In this document: positions 35,650 through 49,635 of the stretch, one piece after another
Numbering within the stretch: the stretch's first letter is position 1
Layout: each line of letters starts with the position of its first letter
Origin: Parus major
Taxonomy: Eukaryota; Chordata; Aves; Passeriformes; Paridae
Direction of reading: 5' to 3'
Length of the DNA: 64,000 nt
NCBI RefSeq assembly: GCF_001522545.3
Contig: NC_031770.1
Coordinates: 17,462,751 to 17,526,750 of the forward strand
Notes under the pieces: generated by a model
Database searches by the model: none
What the model was told of the DNA's origin: nothing
Seen by the model: the letters and a program-made list of their open reading frames with translations, nothing else
Made by a program: the position numbers and the translations under genes

Positions 35650-38600
35650 CGGATTGGGGAGAGAGCCGCTTTAAGCAGATGACAGCAGTGTTGTAATTCT
35701 CCTCAGCTTTTGTGAAATCACTGTTGCACAAAAACTGGTTTAACTCTCGCAGAGAAACCACGTCTTGTTTGACTGGGGTACGAACCCAGCAGCAAGACAG
35801 GCAGTGTGGAGCCTTCATTTCTTGATTTTTACTGTGGAAGTTTGAAGGCATTTGAGGATTTTCTCCTTTCCTTTGCATGAAAGAACCACTCTGTCACATG
35901 CTCCATGAAAGCTTAGGTGAAGGTGAGAAGGTGAGCTGTGCAGAGGAAGCAGAGACACCGCTGTGGAGTAATAAATCCCAGCAGCTCTGCTGTACACCAG
36001 AGTCATGTTCTAGAAAAGCAGACATGATTTGCTGGGTGCAAGCCTCAAGCAGTGTGTGACCAAAAGTAAAGCTCCTTGAAATGAGGATAGACAGAAAAAG
36101 CTGCATTACGGAGCTAAAGACCTTTCATCCATCCCACACTCCACAAATCATGAACTAGGTCAACTTCCTCTTTTTTTTTTTTTTTCCTTTTAGTTTTATA
36201 TCACATTCTCTTTAAATGCATATGATCTCTGGACAAACTAGATCAGTTCTGGTGAACTGTGTCTAGTTGTTTATGTAAGACACTAAAATTACTTTGAAAT
36301 ATCTGCTTTTGACCTCTAATGTGGCAGCTGATAAATTCATGAAGTTTCACATTTCTTTGGATGACTTTTTTTTCCGTTTCCTTTGAAGATAGTGACTCTT
36401 TAGAGGGACTACAGGTCTTCCAAAGAGGGCTAAAATGTCTGTAGTGAGTGTTCTGCTAATGCCTTAGGGAACTGAAGTATAAGCATGGATTGTTTTATGA
36501 CCTTCAGGTAGGCAGGAGCAGAACTTTCTTACGCTTTTCATGTTGTAAGACAAGCCTTCATCAGCCTAACATGGCTGAGCAGCAGGGTAAGATATATTCT
36601 GAGAGCAGAACAGTGTTGAAATAAATTTTCTGCCACTATTGGGCTTTTAAACTTAGGTCAAATCTGTAACTGTTGTGATTGCCCTGCTTCCAGATGCCTT
36701 TTGCTGCCTTGCTGAGAGCTCCCTGCAAGGTGGGCTCCACTTCAAGGTCTGTGTCACAGGGTGTTTCTTAGTCAGACAGCCTGGGTGGGATTCAGGAGGT
36801 GTGGTGGTGGTACCACACTATCAGTAAGCCCCTTGACTTCTCTTTAAAAAATGAAAATGAGGAAATGAGACACTTCTGGGATGTAATTCATCTTACCTGA
36901 AGGTAAAACTCTACAAAATGTCATCTGAGTCATGGTCTAGAGGTGCCTGTTCCTCAGCTGGCTGTGCAGAGAGTTGATGCAGCCTTCACAGCAACTTCCC
37001 CAGCCTCTGGAATAAATGGTAATTTAGTGGAAATACCACAGCATGTTATTTCTTTCGATTTTTAAAATCTCGTTCTATCTCATGTTTTGTATCCAATGTT
37101 TCAAAGACAAGTGGATCATTCCTGTGGAATTTAAAGAGCAATGATTTTTCTACGGATTGATTAGGTCAAAACTGTAGAACCACATCTAAAGAAGACTCTA
37201 AGATTCTTTCTGCAGCTAGACCCACGCAGATGTGAGAATTAAGCATTTAGGCAATAAAATGCCTGTCTAGTTTGCTGTTCAGGACTGTTGAAAGCCACTA
37301 GGTGGAACCTAAGTACTGCATCAAAAGATCAGGAAAATATTTTTAACAGACTTCAAATGCTGAAAAGAGTGAATTTTTACTGCACACGTTTTTAAGAAAG
37401 ATCTGTAGGATGACTGACCTTTAAAGGTGTGCCAGATATTTAAAGATGCACATTTATATATGGTCTTTAAAGCTTCTTCTCTAGGCCCAGACTGAGCATC
37501 AAACTAGAAAATAGGGTGGTTAGTGTAAGAATAGGTGCAGTCTTGCTCAATCTGGACCAAGGCTGTTATTAAAAACTCATTTATTTATTCCTGGTTATCT
37601 CCCTGACTGTCCCTAACAGCTACACTGGACAGTCAGTGTTTAACCCTGTGTAAAGCTGGTGTCAGCCCACAGATGTCACCTGTGCTGCTGTGGGTTTTTG
37701 CCCATCTCGTTAAGCACAGTGAGCTAATCCCAAGCATATTCCATTTTACTGCCATTTCTTGCATTCAGGGGAAACTAAAGTAATGACTCTTCAGACAGTT
37801 AGTACAAGGAAATTAATGGAAATCCCTGAAAATTCTCTTACACTACTGTATTCCCTTTTCCAAACTGGATTGCCACCCAGTTCCCTGCTGGATTCAGTTT
37901 CACTGCTGTTTCACAGGGTTTGGTTCTTAGTTGCACAAAGCATCTTTGGGCTGCAATACTATGAAATAAATAGCAGCCAATGTTTCCTCTGCAGACCTGG
38001 TGTGTCTCCTAACAGATTGTCAGGCTTGCCCAACTTTGTCCTCCACACATCTGTCTCTGTGTCCTGAGGGAAGGTTGGTGACCTGGGATTATCTCAGCAG
38101 AAGGACAGATCAGCAGAACTGGTGCACTTGCCTTGTTAACCTCTGGGAGAAAGGAACTGCAGCACAGCTTCAGTCTTCTTGTGAAATGGGACATTCTGTG
38201 GGTTTTAATTGTTTGTCAGGTTCAGCACTGTTAGTTTTCTTTCTTAAAGGAACTGTAGTAACCTAAAGGTGTCTGAGTTTAATGTAATTCATTTTAGTTG
38301 GCAAGTGCTGGTGGACTACTTTGTCTTGTGAAAGGGTTTTTTTTGAGTAAAATATTAGCAAAATAAGAGAAACACTTCTTGCTGATTTTGGGTGGCTTTT
38401 GGAGGCAGTCCTTGAGGTATTTTAGGCATGTAATGATCTTGACATTTGCTTGAAGCCTGCCTTGTCTTCTGAATGTGAACCTTTCCAAGTCCTGTTTGAC
38501 TGAGATGTGCCTCAGGAAGTGTCATGTGGTTTTGCAGTTTTGACCCAATCAAGCCTTATAAAAATCATTGTTTTTCACATTATACAGGAATGATCCACTT

Positions 38601-41600
38601 GTGTTTGAAACATTGGATACAAAACACGAATGAGATTAAAAAAACAGAAGAAATAACTTGCTGTGGTATTTGCATTAACAATTACCATGTATAACAGAGG
38701 CTTGGGAAGTTGCTGTGAAGGCTCTTTTCAGGTTTCAGCTTGTGCATTGCTTTCACCCCTGCTCCAGAGCAGCATGAGAGATCCTGGTGTGCATCCTTCC
38801 TCTTCCCCGAAACTCTGCTTTCCATGTGAAAGAAGTTCAGACATACAACAGATAACGGTGCCCTTTCAAAAGTAGTTTGGCAGGCTCAGTACTCTTCCTT
38901 TGGACAAACACCCATTATCACATTAAAAAAAAAATTTAAAAAAAAATCTTGCCTTTTAACAGCATTTTTGTGTGGCTTTGAAGAGAGAAAGGGATTGATG
39001 TTTCTGTGGAAATTCAGTTTGTTTTGTTCCTCAGAAAGGTGACAGAGCACACAAAAGAAATGTAAAAACCATCAGAATCCACACATCTCCATTTGCTCAT
39101 AGCCCTGCTCAAGTCATGGGTGTCCATTGCTCATATTTGATGTAGTTTTCTGTGGAGAAGCATCACTATTCCCAAGTCTTATTCCAGAGTAGCACCTCTG
39201 TATCTGCCTCACTGTGCTCTCCTGTTATCTTTTTTCTTAATGCCAGGGATCCAAGCAGAAAAGATGTCTTCAAATGCTTTATCATTTGATCTTCCTGAAA
39301 CTAGAAAGGAGAAATTTTATTTTCTTTACTTCAGAGTTATTTCTCTGATCCAGACCAGATTTGAAGCTATTTATTATAACAACTTCAAACATCATATCCA
39401 GTGGCACTTAGCTGCCACACTGCACCCAGTGGTGGAGGTGACAAAGCCATCTATTACAGGCAAGAGTCTGGAAAGTTTGATAGGAAGCAGCTTTTCATCA
39501 AATAAGATAAAATATAAATAACTCAGCAGAGCAGTGGAAAAGCAAAGTATATTTTATTTAGTTTAGAAAAAGAAAATTCTTGTATTTGAAATAGAAAGAT
39601 GCATAGTTTTTAGATTTAAAGGAGAAGAGAAAAGTCAGCAGGAAATAGCTGACCCAGACCTGTGCATGTGCTGGTCAGTCTGTCACTAAACATGTATTTA
39701 TGTCTGAATATTACATCTATATGCACATGTAAACATGTTTGTGCTGTTGGGCAGAGTGTACATAGTATTCTCCCTCTGTGGACATGACAGCCTGAAGATC
39801 TCTGCTCAGTTGTTGCTTTCCAAAAAGTGCAGGAATGTAAGGACCATCCCTGAGGCTGTAAATCCTCTCAGATTTGTTTAAAGTCACTTAGCTGATTTGA
39901 AGGTTACTTGGGTTGGCAACCAGTGCGGTTGCATGAACCTCATTTCCAGAGAAAACCAGGCTAAAAATGTACTGATCACATTTCCCAAGGAAGATTTTAA
40001 ATATTTTTGGAAAACAGGTGATTCAGGAATGTGTGAGGCAGAGGAACCAGGAGATCCAGTATCCCCATCCTTACTCCAGTATGGATTCTGCTACTTAACT
40101 CTGTTCCCTCCCTCACAGCCTTCCAAAAGGATGGTAGGATGTTTGTTGGTAGCACAAACACAAAGTCTTATCATCATGAGTCTAAAAACAGACTCAGGAT
40201 ATTTCAAGTGGGCTGTAATGGAACAAAAGTGTAGCAACAGGACGGCTCAAAATATAACTTTTTGGGGTGGTTTCTCCCAAGGAGCTGTAAAGCTATAGGT
40301 ACTGAGTTCCTTTTACAGCTCAGTGGGCAGTAGGGAAATGGGAATGTGTCCCAGCACAGTCAGCACTGCTGTGGATGGGAAGCTGTTGTCTCAGCCATGG
40401 CCTGTTTGCAAGGGTTGGGATATTTGGCTCCACTGAGGATGCAGCCACCCAGGGAAGACACAGATGTGAAGGTCTGCTCTGGGTTTCACTTACTGGGAAA
40501 GGCAAAATAGAAGATCTGTCACAACTGTTAGGCATCTTCCTCAAGTGCTCACATTCCCTTTCCTGTGAAACACATCCGAGTCCCAAAGGCAGGCAGTCCC
40601 TCTGCTAATCAAGAAACAAATTTGGTTTTGTTCTGAAGCTCTCTAAGGTAGATGGAGGAAAGATGCTTGTATAAAAAATATTACATAAACTGTGAATAGC
40701 CAACTGTTGCTTAAGTGCTGGACATGATAACTGCAGCTGTGCGATTTGTGACTCCTGGAAAAAGCAAATGAGCCGAAAATGTGGTTTTGTTCACATCTCT
40801 GTTCCTGATTTTGCCACATGTTTGCTGCTAGAGACAGCAGTTTGTGGGTTAGAGTCACACCAGTGTCTGTGTGTTATTCTCTTGTGCAGTTAGCTCAGAA
40901 TATCCTGCCCCATTTCCTCAAGTGCCTGGGAAGAGCTATGCCCTGAGCTCCAGGCGTTCAGAGAGCTGCCCTCTCCAAACTGAGATGGGCAAGCTGGAGA
41001 AATAACTGAGACCAGGTGTTTAATCCCCCTGGTAGGGTTGGTGGCCCCTGGGCACCAAATGGGAATGGGAATTTACAGCTTCCCTTCTCTGTTTTTAGGG
41101 TTAAGCTGGATGGACTTGCAGGCCCTGTCCGTATACAGGCCTGTCAGTGGTTCTGTGGATGAGATTTGTTGCTCAGCAACTCTGCTCTTCTCTCCCAGGA
41201 GAACACATCAATCTTCCTGCTTACTGGCTGGACAAACATGTGCCACAGAACAAACTGAATAGAAAAATGTGATTCTTCTCCCAACCTTATCCTAGTAATT
41301 GGTAGAAACTCCTCCTCCCAGGGTTTCTGCTGTGAAGCTTTTCTGAACCAGAGTTTGGGAAGGTTTTGGAGGCCAGCTTTTGAGTGATCAGCTCCTCTTT
41401 GACACTATTTCCAGTAGCCTCCCATTGAGCATGGAAAATCTCACCTCCTTGAGTTTTAGGCAGTGTTACTGTTTCAAAGTATGCTTTGACGGACAAAGTA
41501 CTGTCAGGTTTTCAAAGTGATAATTGAGTGTTTCCAAGTCCCTTCTTTGCTTCTGAAGGCCCAAACTGTCTTCTGAGTAACCTTGGACTTAGAGTTCAGC

Positions 41601-44600
41601 TTCGTGATTGGGTTTGTGTCTCTTTTGCCATTTTTCCTGGTTTTGATTGGCTTGGAAATCCTGAGGATACAGCCTTCCTGAGGGTACTGTCTGTTTTCTT
41701 TGGCTTTCCCAAATTTATCACATCACACAGTGCTGAAAATGAATGAGAAGGGAATAAATAAATAAATCTGTTTTGAATTTTGAGGATTTGGATTAAGCTT
41801 TGTGTAAAGTGGTTGGTTTGAGGTTTGCCTCTGTTAAATTAGCTCACTGCATAGTAGGGCACTTCTGTCTGTCACAGAGGTCCCAGCTAGCCAGTGCAGA
41901 CTTAGACAGGTGATACCACATCCTTCAGTGCAGGCATCCAGCCTGCACTTTAATGGCTTTGACAAATCCCCTCAAGCAGAATTGTCAAGCTGACTCCATG
42001 ATCTAATGTGTTTAAAAGCACTGGGAATCTCAGAGGGGACTGATGTCATTAGATCACATCTGCATGAGGAGGATAAACTGTTCTTCAGTGTAATTCATAA
42101 ATTGGAATGTTGGACTGCTGTAATCAAACTCCAAGGGAGCCTCTCCATGGGGCATCCATATCAGCAGCTGCTCTTCATACATGACAGGTCTCTTTCAAAG
42201 CTTATACATGCCTGATAATCCTTCTCCTAACTAAACACTAAACTGAAGGATGTCCCAACCTGCCGTAAAGAAGGGAGGTTAAATGTTTTAATTCACTTAG
42301 GTGATCAATCCATTAATGCTCCTAGAGTTAGGCTCGTCCTGATCTACTTTGCTATATCAGCTATATATATATAGCTAGATCTGCTACTTACAGAGGACCC
42401 AGCTCTGGTGACCTTTCTACTGGTGCAACCCTAGGCAAAAACTTACTGAAAATTGTACATACCTTTTGCGTAACTGTGGCTGTTCTTTTGGTGGAAGCAA
42501 TTCCAGCAGTGGGATAAATCAGGCCAGTGGTGGATTGTTGCTTCTCTGTTAAAAAAAAAACAACAAACCAACAAACCAACAACTAATTAACTTTGCATTT
42601 AGTTTTAAAGTTAAAGCAGAGTTGCTTCAAGGATGAAGCCACTAGTGCCCATTAATATGCTCCAGGACATTATGCCTGGGAAATTTCTCTTTCTGACAGT
42701 TCTGGAAAATATAAATGTTCATATCTTCAAGTGAACAAAAAGTGATCCACTCCTATTTATGGTAAATGAGTAAGTACATATGAAGGAAAAACACTAAAAA
42801 AAGACATGCTTTTAAAGACCGACTCAGCTATTGTAGTTTGGTAGAACAAGTGAATGAAACTTGTTTGGATTCTTCCCAGAATACAGGAGAATAGGAAAAG
42901 AAGCAGCAGTAATGCAGAAGCACTGGTTTAATCTCTAGTCCACCAGCTACTTTTGCACTAGTGTGGAGTTCATGAGGTCAGTCTTAAACCATTCTTATAC
43001 CTCACATACATGTTTAACATTCAGAATCCTTGGACATATCTATGAAACAAGAATCGAGAGATCCACATTATATTTAGTGCTCAAAGTTGAGAAGGAAAGA
43101 CTAAGAAGTGTGGGTTTGTTGGTACCCAGCCCCTTAGTTGTATCCTTGGGCTGAGAGTTCTCTGTAAAAAAAGTTCTTGGTATATATGCTGGATATGTCT
43201 GGAAAATAGATCGTAATAAATACATAATTTTATGTGGAAGATGGATAATTCAGTGCCTAAGAATATGAACTGGAGAATAAATCAATGCAAAGAGACTTTC
43301 TGTTCTTTGGTGTTCATTTCTCCCTTTTTTTTCCTGAGTGAACGTTCCTCAGCAGTCCCAGCAAAGGGATGTTTTTACAAATATCTTGCTGAAATACTCA
43401 GACCTTGCTGTGTTTCCTCATGAGAATTGAGAGGTGCAGAGCGGAAGGTGCATCATCGCAGCTCATGTCTAAAGCAGCAAGTAGCAAGTCAAGGTGATCT
43501 CAAGACTATGTTGTTGTTTGTAGCAGGACAAATGGTCACTTCTAAATCACTCTGACATGCTTAGTGAGAAGTAAAGCACAGTGCTGTCTCCTCTGAACTC
43601 TTGAATTTACTGTTATAATTGTAAAACATGAATCTCAGTTTAAACTAATCTCCAGTTGCCTCTTGCATTTTCATTTTATGCTTTCTTGCCCTGCAGTGAC
43701 CCCCTTTAGACTGCTAGTTCTATAAATCTTTGTCACAAAGGGTCACTGGGCTGGGGAGAAGAGAGAAAAATCTGTGAACAAAAAGAAGTCTAATATGCTT
43801 TCTCCACTAGATACTGTGCCAGAGGTAGGTTTGCTTGTTCCAGCCTGATTTAGCTGGTGCAGATGTTACTGCTAAATGCATAAACTAAATACAGTCTAAT
43901 AGGGGTTTGTAATTAGTTTGTTTACAGAAGCACTTACAGGAACAATTTGGTTCATCTAGAGCTGATCAATCAAACTTCAGCTGAAGAAACCCCAGAGAGA
44001 CTCTTTCTTTCCACCTGACCTGCCGGGAAACAGGCTAGAAAATATTGATAACACCAACAGCTATTGGCTGCTGCCATGTGTTTGATGTCCTTTGTGCATG
44101 TTTGGGCAGAAAAGAGAGAGACTGCTTTTTTCATCTTAGTTCTAATGCTGCTTCTTTGACAAATGCACCTTTGCCAAGAGAAAAACAACTGAAAGCCTAA
44201 TAAAATTGAAGATTATGTAGATGAAAATGTCAAAGCCCTTGGGCCCTGACCACAGAAGTGTTTAGATAAATTGGCAGAGCCTGAAAACCTTTGTGTCATA
44301 GTTCTGACCTAGGGTAATTCCCTTAAATACCTCCTCTGAGCTCATTTTCTCAGTTTCCATTTTAGCATCCCTCTAGCAGTGCAACTGAATGAAGCTCAAA
44401 GCTTGTATTCTCTTGAAGGGTTGTTTGCTAAAGAAGCAGGAATGAGACTGATACTCATCCTGAGGACCAGCATGTTGTGGCCCAGCCAGGCTGGAATGAT
44501 GTGTGATGTTGTTTCTGATGCGTGGTACCCAAATACAGCCTCAGAGGCAGGAGAGGTGTTTTCAACAGAGTATGTTCCACATCCACCTCTTCCCTTTTAT

Positions 44601-47500
44601 TTTGCAGATGGGCACTGCCAGGTGCAAGGAGTCCTGTGTTCATGGTATTACTCCTCACCAGCAGAAGGCAACAACACATTGTCCTTGAGCAAGCTTCTTC
44701 CTTAAGTGCTCCTTATACTTGGATGTAGCTGTCAGACTTTGGATGATCACTTGGTGTGACAGTGGCTGCCTTGCAGGTCCCCCTGGGTGTACCCTACATT
44801 CTAGGTGCCTGTGACAGGTGCAGGTGAAGGTACTTTGTCCTCCTGGCACCATGATAGGTTGAGCTTCACAAGGCAATTCTGTCTGATTGTGAGTTCAGCT
44901 GGTCCCTGTGTTAGAGACTGAGCTGTGGTACATCCAGTTGATGTACTTTGTGGAGGATGAGCAAATTACATGAATTGCATAGCAGGTCAGCGGAGAAGTG
45001 AAGTTTCTAACTTCTAGGAGCAAGTTGTGTACCCATGGTACATATTATAAATCCCAGGTCCTGCCTTATATCATGCTGATCTGTGCTAGATGACAACCTG
45101 AGCCTACAACAATCTAAACCAATGATTTTAAATGACAATTTGAGCTGTGTAATTCAGAACTAGATATTCTTTTGAGGTGCTTACTTTTCAAGCTGTTTAT
45201 GCTTAACAACTTTTTTTGTCTGTCATAGCTGCTGCCGGATGGAAAAATAATTTGGTTTGTTGGATGCTATTTAATGAAAATAATTCTTTATTCCTGAATT
45301 TATAAACTGTGATCAGTGCCAATAAAGAAAGCTGTAGGTGATCCCATCAGCAAAATCTTCATCAAGTGCTCCCCTCTGGTTTTCATTTTCGCCTCAGAAG
45401 CAGGGAGAAGAAAGTGAGACCTTTTCAGAGCTCTAATCTGCAATTGTCCAATGAAATGATGAGATTTGAATTACAGACTGAGGTTGAAATTGTCATTGTG
45501 CAGGAAAAGGCCATGGTCTGAAACTGTCATATTTGGCATATATAAAACTGCACATTTGATAATTTGTCCAAAAACAAATAAGGGAGATGGCTTTGTCAGC
45601 CAAAATATCCCACTTTGCAGATTTAGAGCAGGATGAAGTGATTTGCCAAGCCCCACACTACCCCATCCATCCAGAGGCCAATTCAGTCTTTCCTGTGTGC
45701 AATCCCACCTGTCTGTGCCAGGGCCAAGCAGATGATGATGTACAGCATCACTGACCCACTGGGTCACACACAGTTTGAAGCCCAGCATTTTTCAAGCTGC
45801 CATCTGTTTCTGGAAGAAAGACCATGGCACAATGCATGAAGACTTTATTTGCCCTTTACTATTTATCTTTGTTATCTGACTTCCATCAGTAGTTCTGCTG
45901 GATAATACCAGTAGGAAAACATTATGAAAGTGTACCAGGAGACTTGATCTCAGAATTACCGGTTACACTACTTAATAGATAACGTCCTTCTGGTAATACA
46001 GGCTGTTTATCAAAGCATCTTTAGACAAGAATTTCTTTGAAGAAATTGCCTAGGGAAAGTGTTTTTCATGAGCTTGGAGAGAGAGAAGTATATCAGGTTG
46101 CGAGTGAACCTGGAGCTGTGCAGAGCATTTTTTGAGAGACATCCCATGCAGGGTGAGATACTGACAGGTGTAGCACAGGGAGCTCATGAGCAATATGTGA
46201 GACAGGTCATGTGAGAAGATGACAAATATGTATTGGGGAAATTAGAGAACGTGTCTCAAGCACTGCCAAGCTTTGTGCAACTGCCCATGTAACACTAAAG
46301 AAAGCTCCAGCATCTATTGAACTCATTTACAAATAACCTGCATGAAAGCTGTGAATTTAACACTGTATGACAGCTCTAAAGAATGGAATCACTGCTCCTG
46401 TATAAGGTCACCGCAGGTCACTTCTCACCCCTTCAAGCCTGTCAGCTGAGTGCATCAATGATTCAAGGAGAAGCATGGAAAAGTCTTCTGGGAACAGTGA
46501 TGCTTTGAATCAGTTTGGCTCCTGCAGTTCTTGTGTCTGTTGCTGCATCTGCCAGCTTCAGTGATGTGGTGAATATGAGCTGTAGGAAGTGGCAGGGAGC
46601 TGTTCCTCTCCCCACTCTTTGGATGAGGCAGCTTGTAACTTGTTTAGAGCAGGAGGGGTTCCCAACTAGTTCCTGATTGATTTGGCTCACATGCAGCAGG
46701 GAGGGTAATGAATTGCTCCTGTTACATCCCTATGCACTTGTCTTGCATTCAGCAGCAAGCCTAACATTCCAAACATTCAAAGTGGTGTTGTTACCCTCCC
46801 AACTTTCTGAGAGAGATATAAACCAAGGTATTTAAGGCAGGAATACGTGTGATCTTTTTAGTTTTGGTATGTCACAACCACCTGGTTTTGAAGGTTGTAA
46901 GCACTTGCAAGCTTTGGGTTTGCTCCTCCTTTTACTAAAGATACACTTACTGGCTGAGTTCTCATCTTCTGGCACGTTGGGTAGATGGGGTCTTCCATCC
47001 TGAAATACCTTCTTGCAGACTGTTTGCTCTTTGATGTACTCCAGCATCAGATTCCCGGCTTTGCTTTCACAGGTACAATTTCCATTTATTATATATACTT
47101 GAATATGTAGTAGCAGGTTTTCACTGGCTTTTTCAGGTGTGCTGTCAAGTGTATTGTGTGGCCCTTTAACCAGAAATAGCTACATAAGGAATCCTGCACA
47201 GTGCAAAAGGATGTTCCCTATACATAAATATATCACAACACCTGAAGCAGAAAAGAAATGTGTGAAAACAAACATCCAGGAGTTGGTGGAACAGGAGCTG
47301 AAGATTACCTGTAAGGCCTTTATTTGTTCATCTGAGCATGTACAACAAATGTAGTTCTCAACAGAATTCTCAGATGTGCAGTGACATGTTTTCCTATTTG
47401 GCTGTTGAGCAGCAGGAAGTATGGCACTTGTGTGGCTGCACAGCTGCCTCTTCCATTGCTGGGGTGTGTTTTCTTTCAATACATTTGCAGTTCTTTATAT
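35650..47500. other. Gene-poor region, left part
   Basis: Nearly 12 kb with no recognisable exon, RNA gene or CpG island. Reading frames are short and lack family motifs. Simple A/T tracts occur near 36170 and 38925. Any function would have to be regulatory. Confidence 0.5.
42359..42376. repeat. 18-bp AT-rich perfect palindrome
   Basis: AGCTATATATATATAGCT is its own reverse complement, a (TA)n microsatellite flanked by AGCT. Probably a chance product of a dinucleotide repeat. Confidence 0.85.
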
Positions 47501-47513
47501 AAGTGGTTTGTTC

Positions 47514-47972
47514 TGTTACTCCCCCTGCTTTATTGGTTTATTCCAAATTGTGTCCCCCCTCTCCCCTATACCATAAATCATTGTAAACCCTACCCTCTGT
47601 TCCCAAACCTTCCCATGTCTTCCCTGCCCCTCCCATTGACTTCTCAATCCCATCTTGTACCTACCCCTTTTTCTGGGACCTTCCCTTTCAATCACCTGGT
47701 ATTTGACATCCTATTGGATTATGCAAACTCTTCCCTCCCCCTTTGCTTTCCCATTGGTTCATCTGTTGTGACCCCTGCCTTGTGCTCCTCCCCTAAGTCT
47801 TCCCTATTGGTTTATGAGTTGTACCTGCCCCTTGATCCTCCCCTATATATAAGTTGCTGTACACTCTATTTAGTTGTATTTTGTTCCTGGCCCCTTCTGT
47901 AGAATAAATGCCTTTGGAAACCTTTACAACGTCCCTTCCCTCGTCTTTACCTCAACCCTTGGCACATCCACA
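47514..47972 (+). mobile_element. Solo LTR-like block (endogenous retrovirus type)
   Basis: A C/T-rich block with plus-oriented promoter structure. ATTGG (inverted CCAAT) motifs recur at about 47533, 47713, 47752 and 47804. A TATA box (CTATATATAAG) lies at 47843-47853 and AATAAA at 47903-47908. The block begins TGTTACT and ends CCACA, the expected TG...CA form. No internal retroviral genes or second LTR adjoin it. I could not find a target-site duplication, so the boundaries are approximate. Confidence 0.65.
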
Positions 47973-48704
47973 GCGTGCATTGGAAAGCAGACTTGCTGAG
48001 CTGAGCAGCCCTGCTTTACCTCCACTGAAGGCTACTCATAGCCTGAGGGAGGCCACACTTGGAGCAGTTTGGGTAGGGATAGCCAATGATTCCCCCAAGC
48101 CACTGCGTCATTCCATGAGCTGCAGGGTCCACAGGAAATGCTGTGGGCTGTGAAACTCAACCCAGCGAGGAGGCACACACCATTTTGACAGGAAGAATCA
48201 GACATGGGCTGCAAGGTTAGTGTGAGGGATAGGAAAAGAGGTCATGCATATCTTCCAAAGGCAGATTAATTTAAATTTGTGGCAATGCCACAATTGCTTC
48301 CAGAGGTTTTACTCCCACCTCTACTTCTTAAGTCTTGCTGGCATTCATAAACAAATACAGCTCGATGCAGATCCCAGTTGCTGGTGTGAATGGGAAGGAG
48401 TGACAGGAGTGTGAAGTGGGAAAGTTGTTTTTTGGCAGTAGCTGGTGGCTGTGTTGGTTTCAAGTAGTTACAGAACAAGAGTTCATGGCTCTGGGCACTC
48501 ACAGGTTTTGGTTCTAGTTGTGCAATTATATGTAGGTTTATTTCCAGGTCTAACACTAATTTTTTTAACTGAATATCTTGGGGTTTTATCTGCTTAGTTT
48601 GGAAACACTGATAATATGCCTTATGTACCTCAAGTTATCTTAAGCACTCTCAAGCCCTTCATGTATTTATGTTTGGAGATCAAAAAGAACAAATTCCTGT
48701 CTGG

Positions 48705-48803
48705 AGTGGATTTGATGTGAGGCAACCCTGCCATCACAGGGGGGTTGGACTAGATGATCTTGAGTGGTGCCTTCCAACACTAACATTTCTGTGATTCTGT
48801 GAT
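48705..48803 (+). mobile_element. Short CR1 LINE 3'-end fragment
   Basis: Only the last 100 bp of CR1 are kept: GGGGTTGGACTAGATGATCT, TGCCTTCCAACACTAAC and the terminal tandem TTCTGTGATTCTGTGATT, which is the characteristic CR1 3' microrepeat. Confidence 0.8.
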
Positions 48804-49427
48804 TTATATCACCCACTATGGTGTTCTGATCATCTCCCTGTTGCCCTTTACCACATCACAAAGCACACCTGGAAGTGGGAGATCCTGAACGCTTCCATGG
48901 ACACTAATTCTTCTGCTTTTTGTGCTACAGCAGCTCAGCCACTCCTCCAACCTTTTCCTTTGTTAGTTCACCTGTGAGTGTGTGTTTTAGGCAGTAGCTC
49001 TCTCCCTTTACTCTAGAGTAGACAAAATGTTTCAGTGAGAAATGTCACATGTGGGATGCTACTGGGTGCTCCTGTTCCTGGTACTGGGATATGCATGTTG
49101 GTGAAACGATTAACAGAGAGTAGCTGGGGCCATGTATTTGTGTGTTTCTGTTCAGAGTAACTCTCCACTCAGCTCTGCTGCTCTGAAGTGTGGGAGGTGT
49201 GGGGTTTTCCCATTCTGTGGGTGTCCTCTGTCTTGCTTGGTGTCAAAGGCAAGCTGTCTTCCTGAGCTTGTGAAAATGTTAGGGGTTTGGGAGCTGCTTC
49301 CTTAAGCTGATGCTGGTGCAGGTGGAAAACAAAGAAGAGGAGGACAGGGTGAGTAAAGAGAAGGCAGGCCCAGTATGTGCTCTTCTCCCACTGGTCTGCT
49401 GGATGGAGATGAGCTGTGGAGTAATGT

Positions 49428-49635
49428 CTTCAGAATCTTTTAGGTTGGAAAAGGCCTCTAAGATCATCAAGTCTAACCTTTTACCAATTGCCACCTTGTC
49501 AATTAGATCACAGCACAAAGTGCTGGGTCGAGCTGTTTCTCAAACGTGCAGGGATGGCAACTTCACCACTACCCTGGACAATGCATTCAAACACTTAAAA
49601 ACTCTTTCAGTGAAGTTTTTCCTGAGGTGATGTTC
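49428..49635 (-). mobile_element. CR1 LINE fragment
   Basis: Minus-oriented. The plus strand reads AGGTTGGAAAAGGCCTCTAA, GATCATCAAGTCTAACC and TGCAGGGATGGCAACTTCAC, typical of the 3' region of an older CR1 subfamily. Confidence 0.8.

Noticed and set aside
47381..47902. 173-codon plus-strand open frame rich in Pro, Leu and Ser
   Set aside because: It lies almost wholly in the C/T-rich LTR-like block with TATA and AATAAA signals; its composition explains it.
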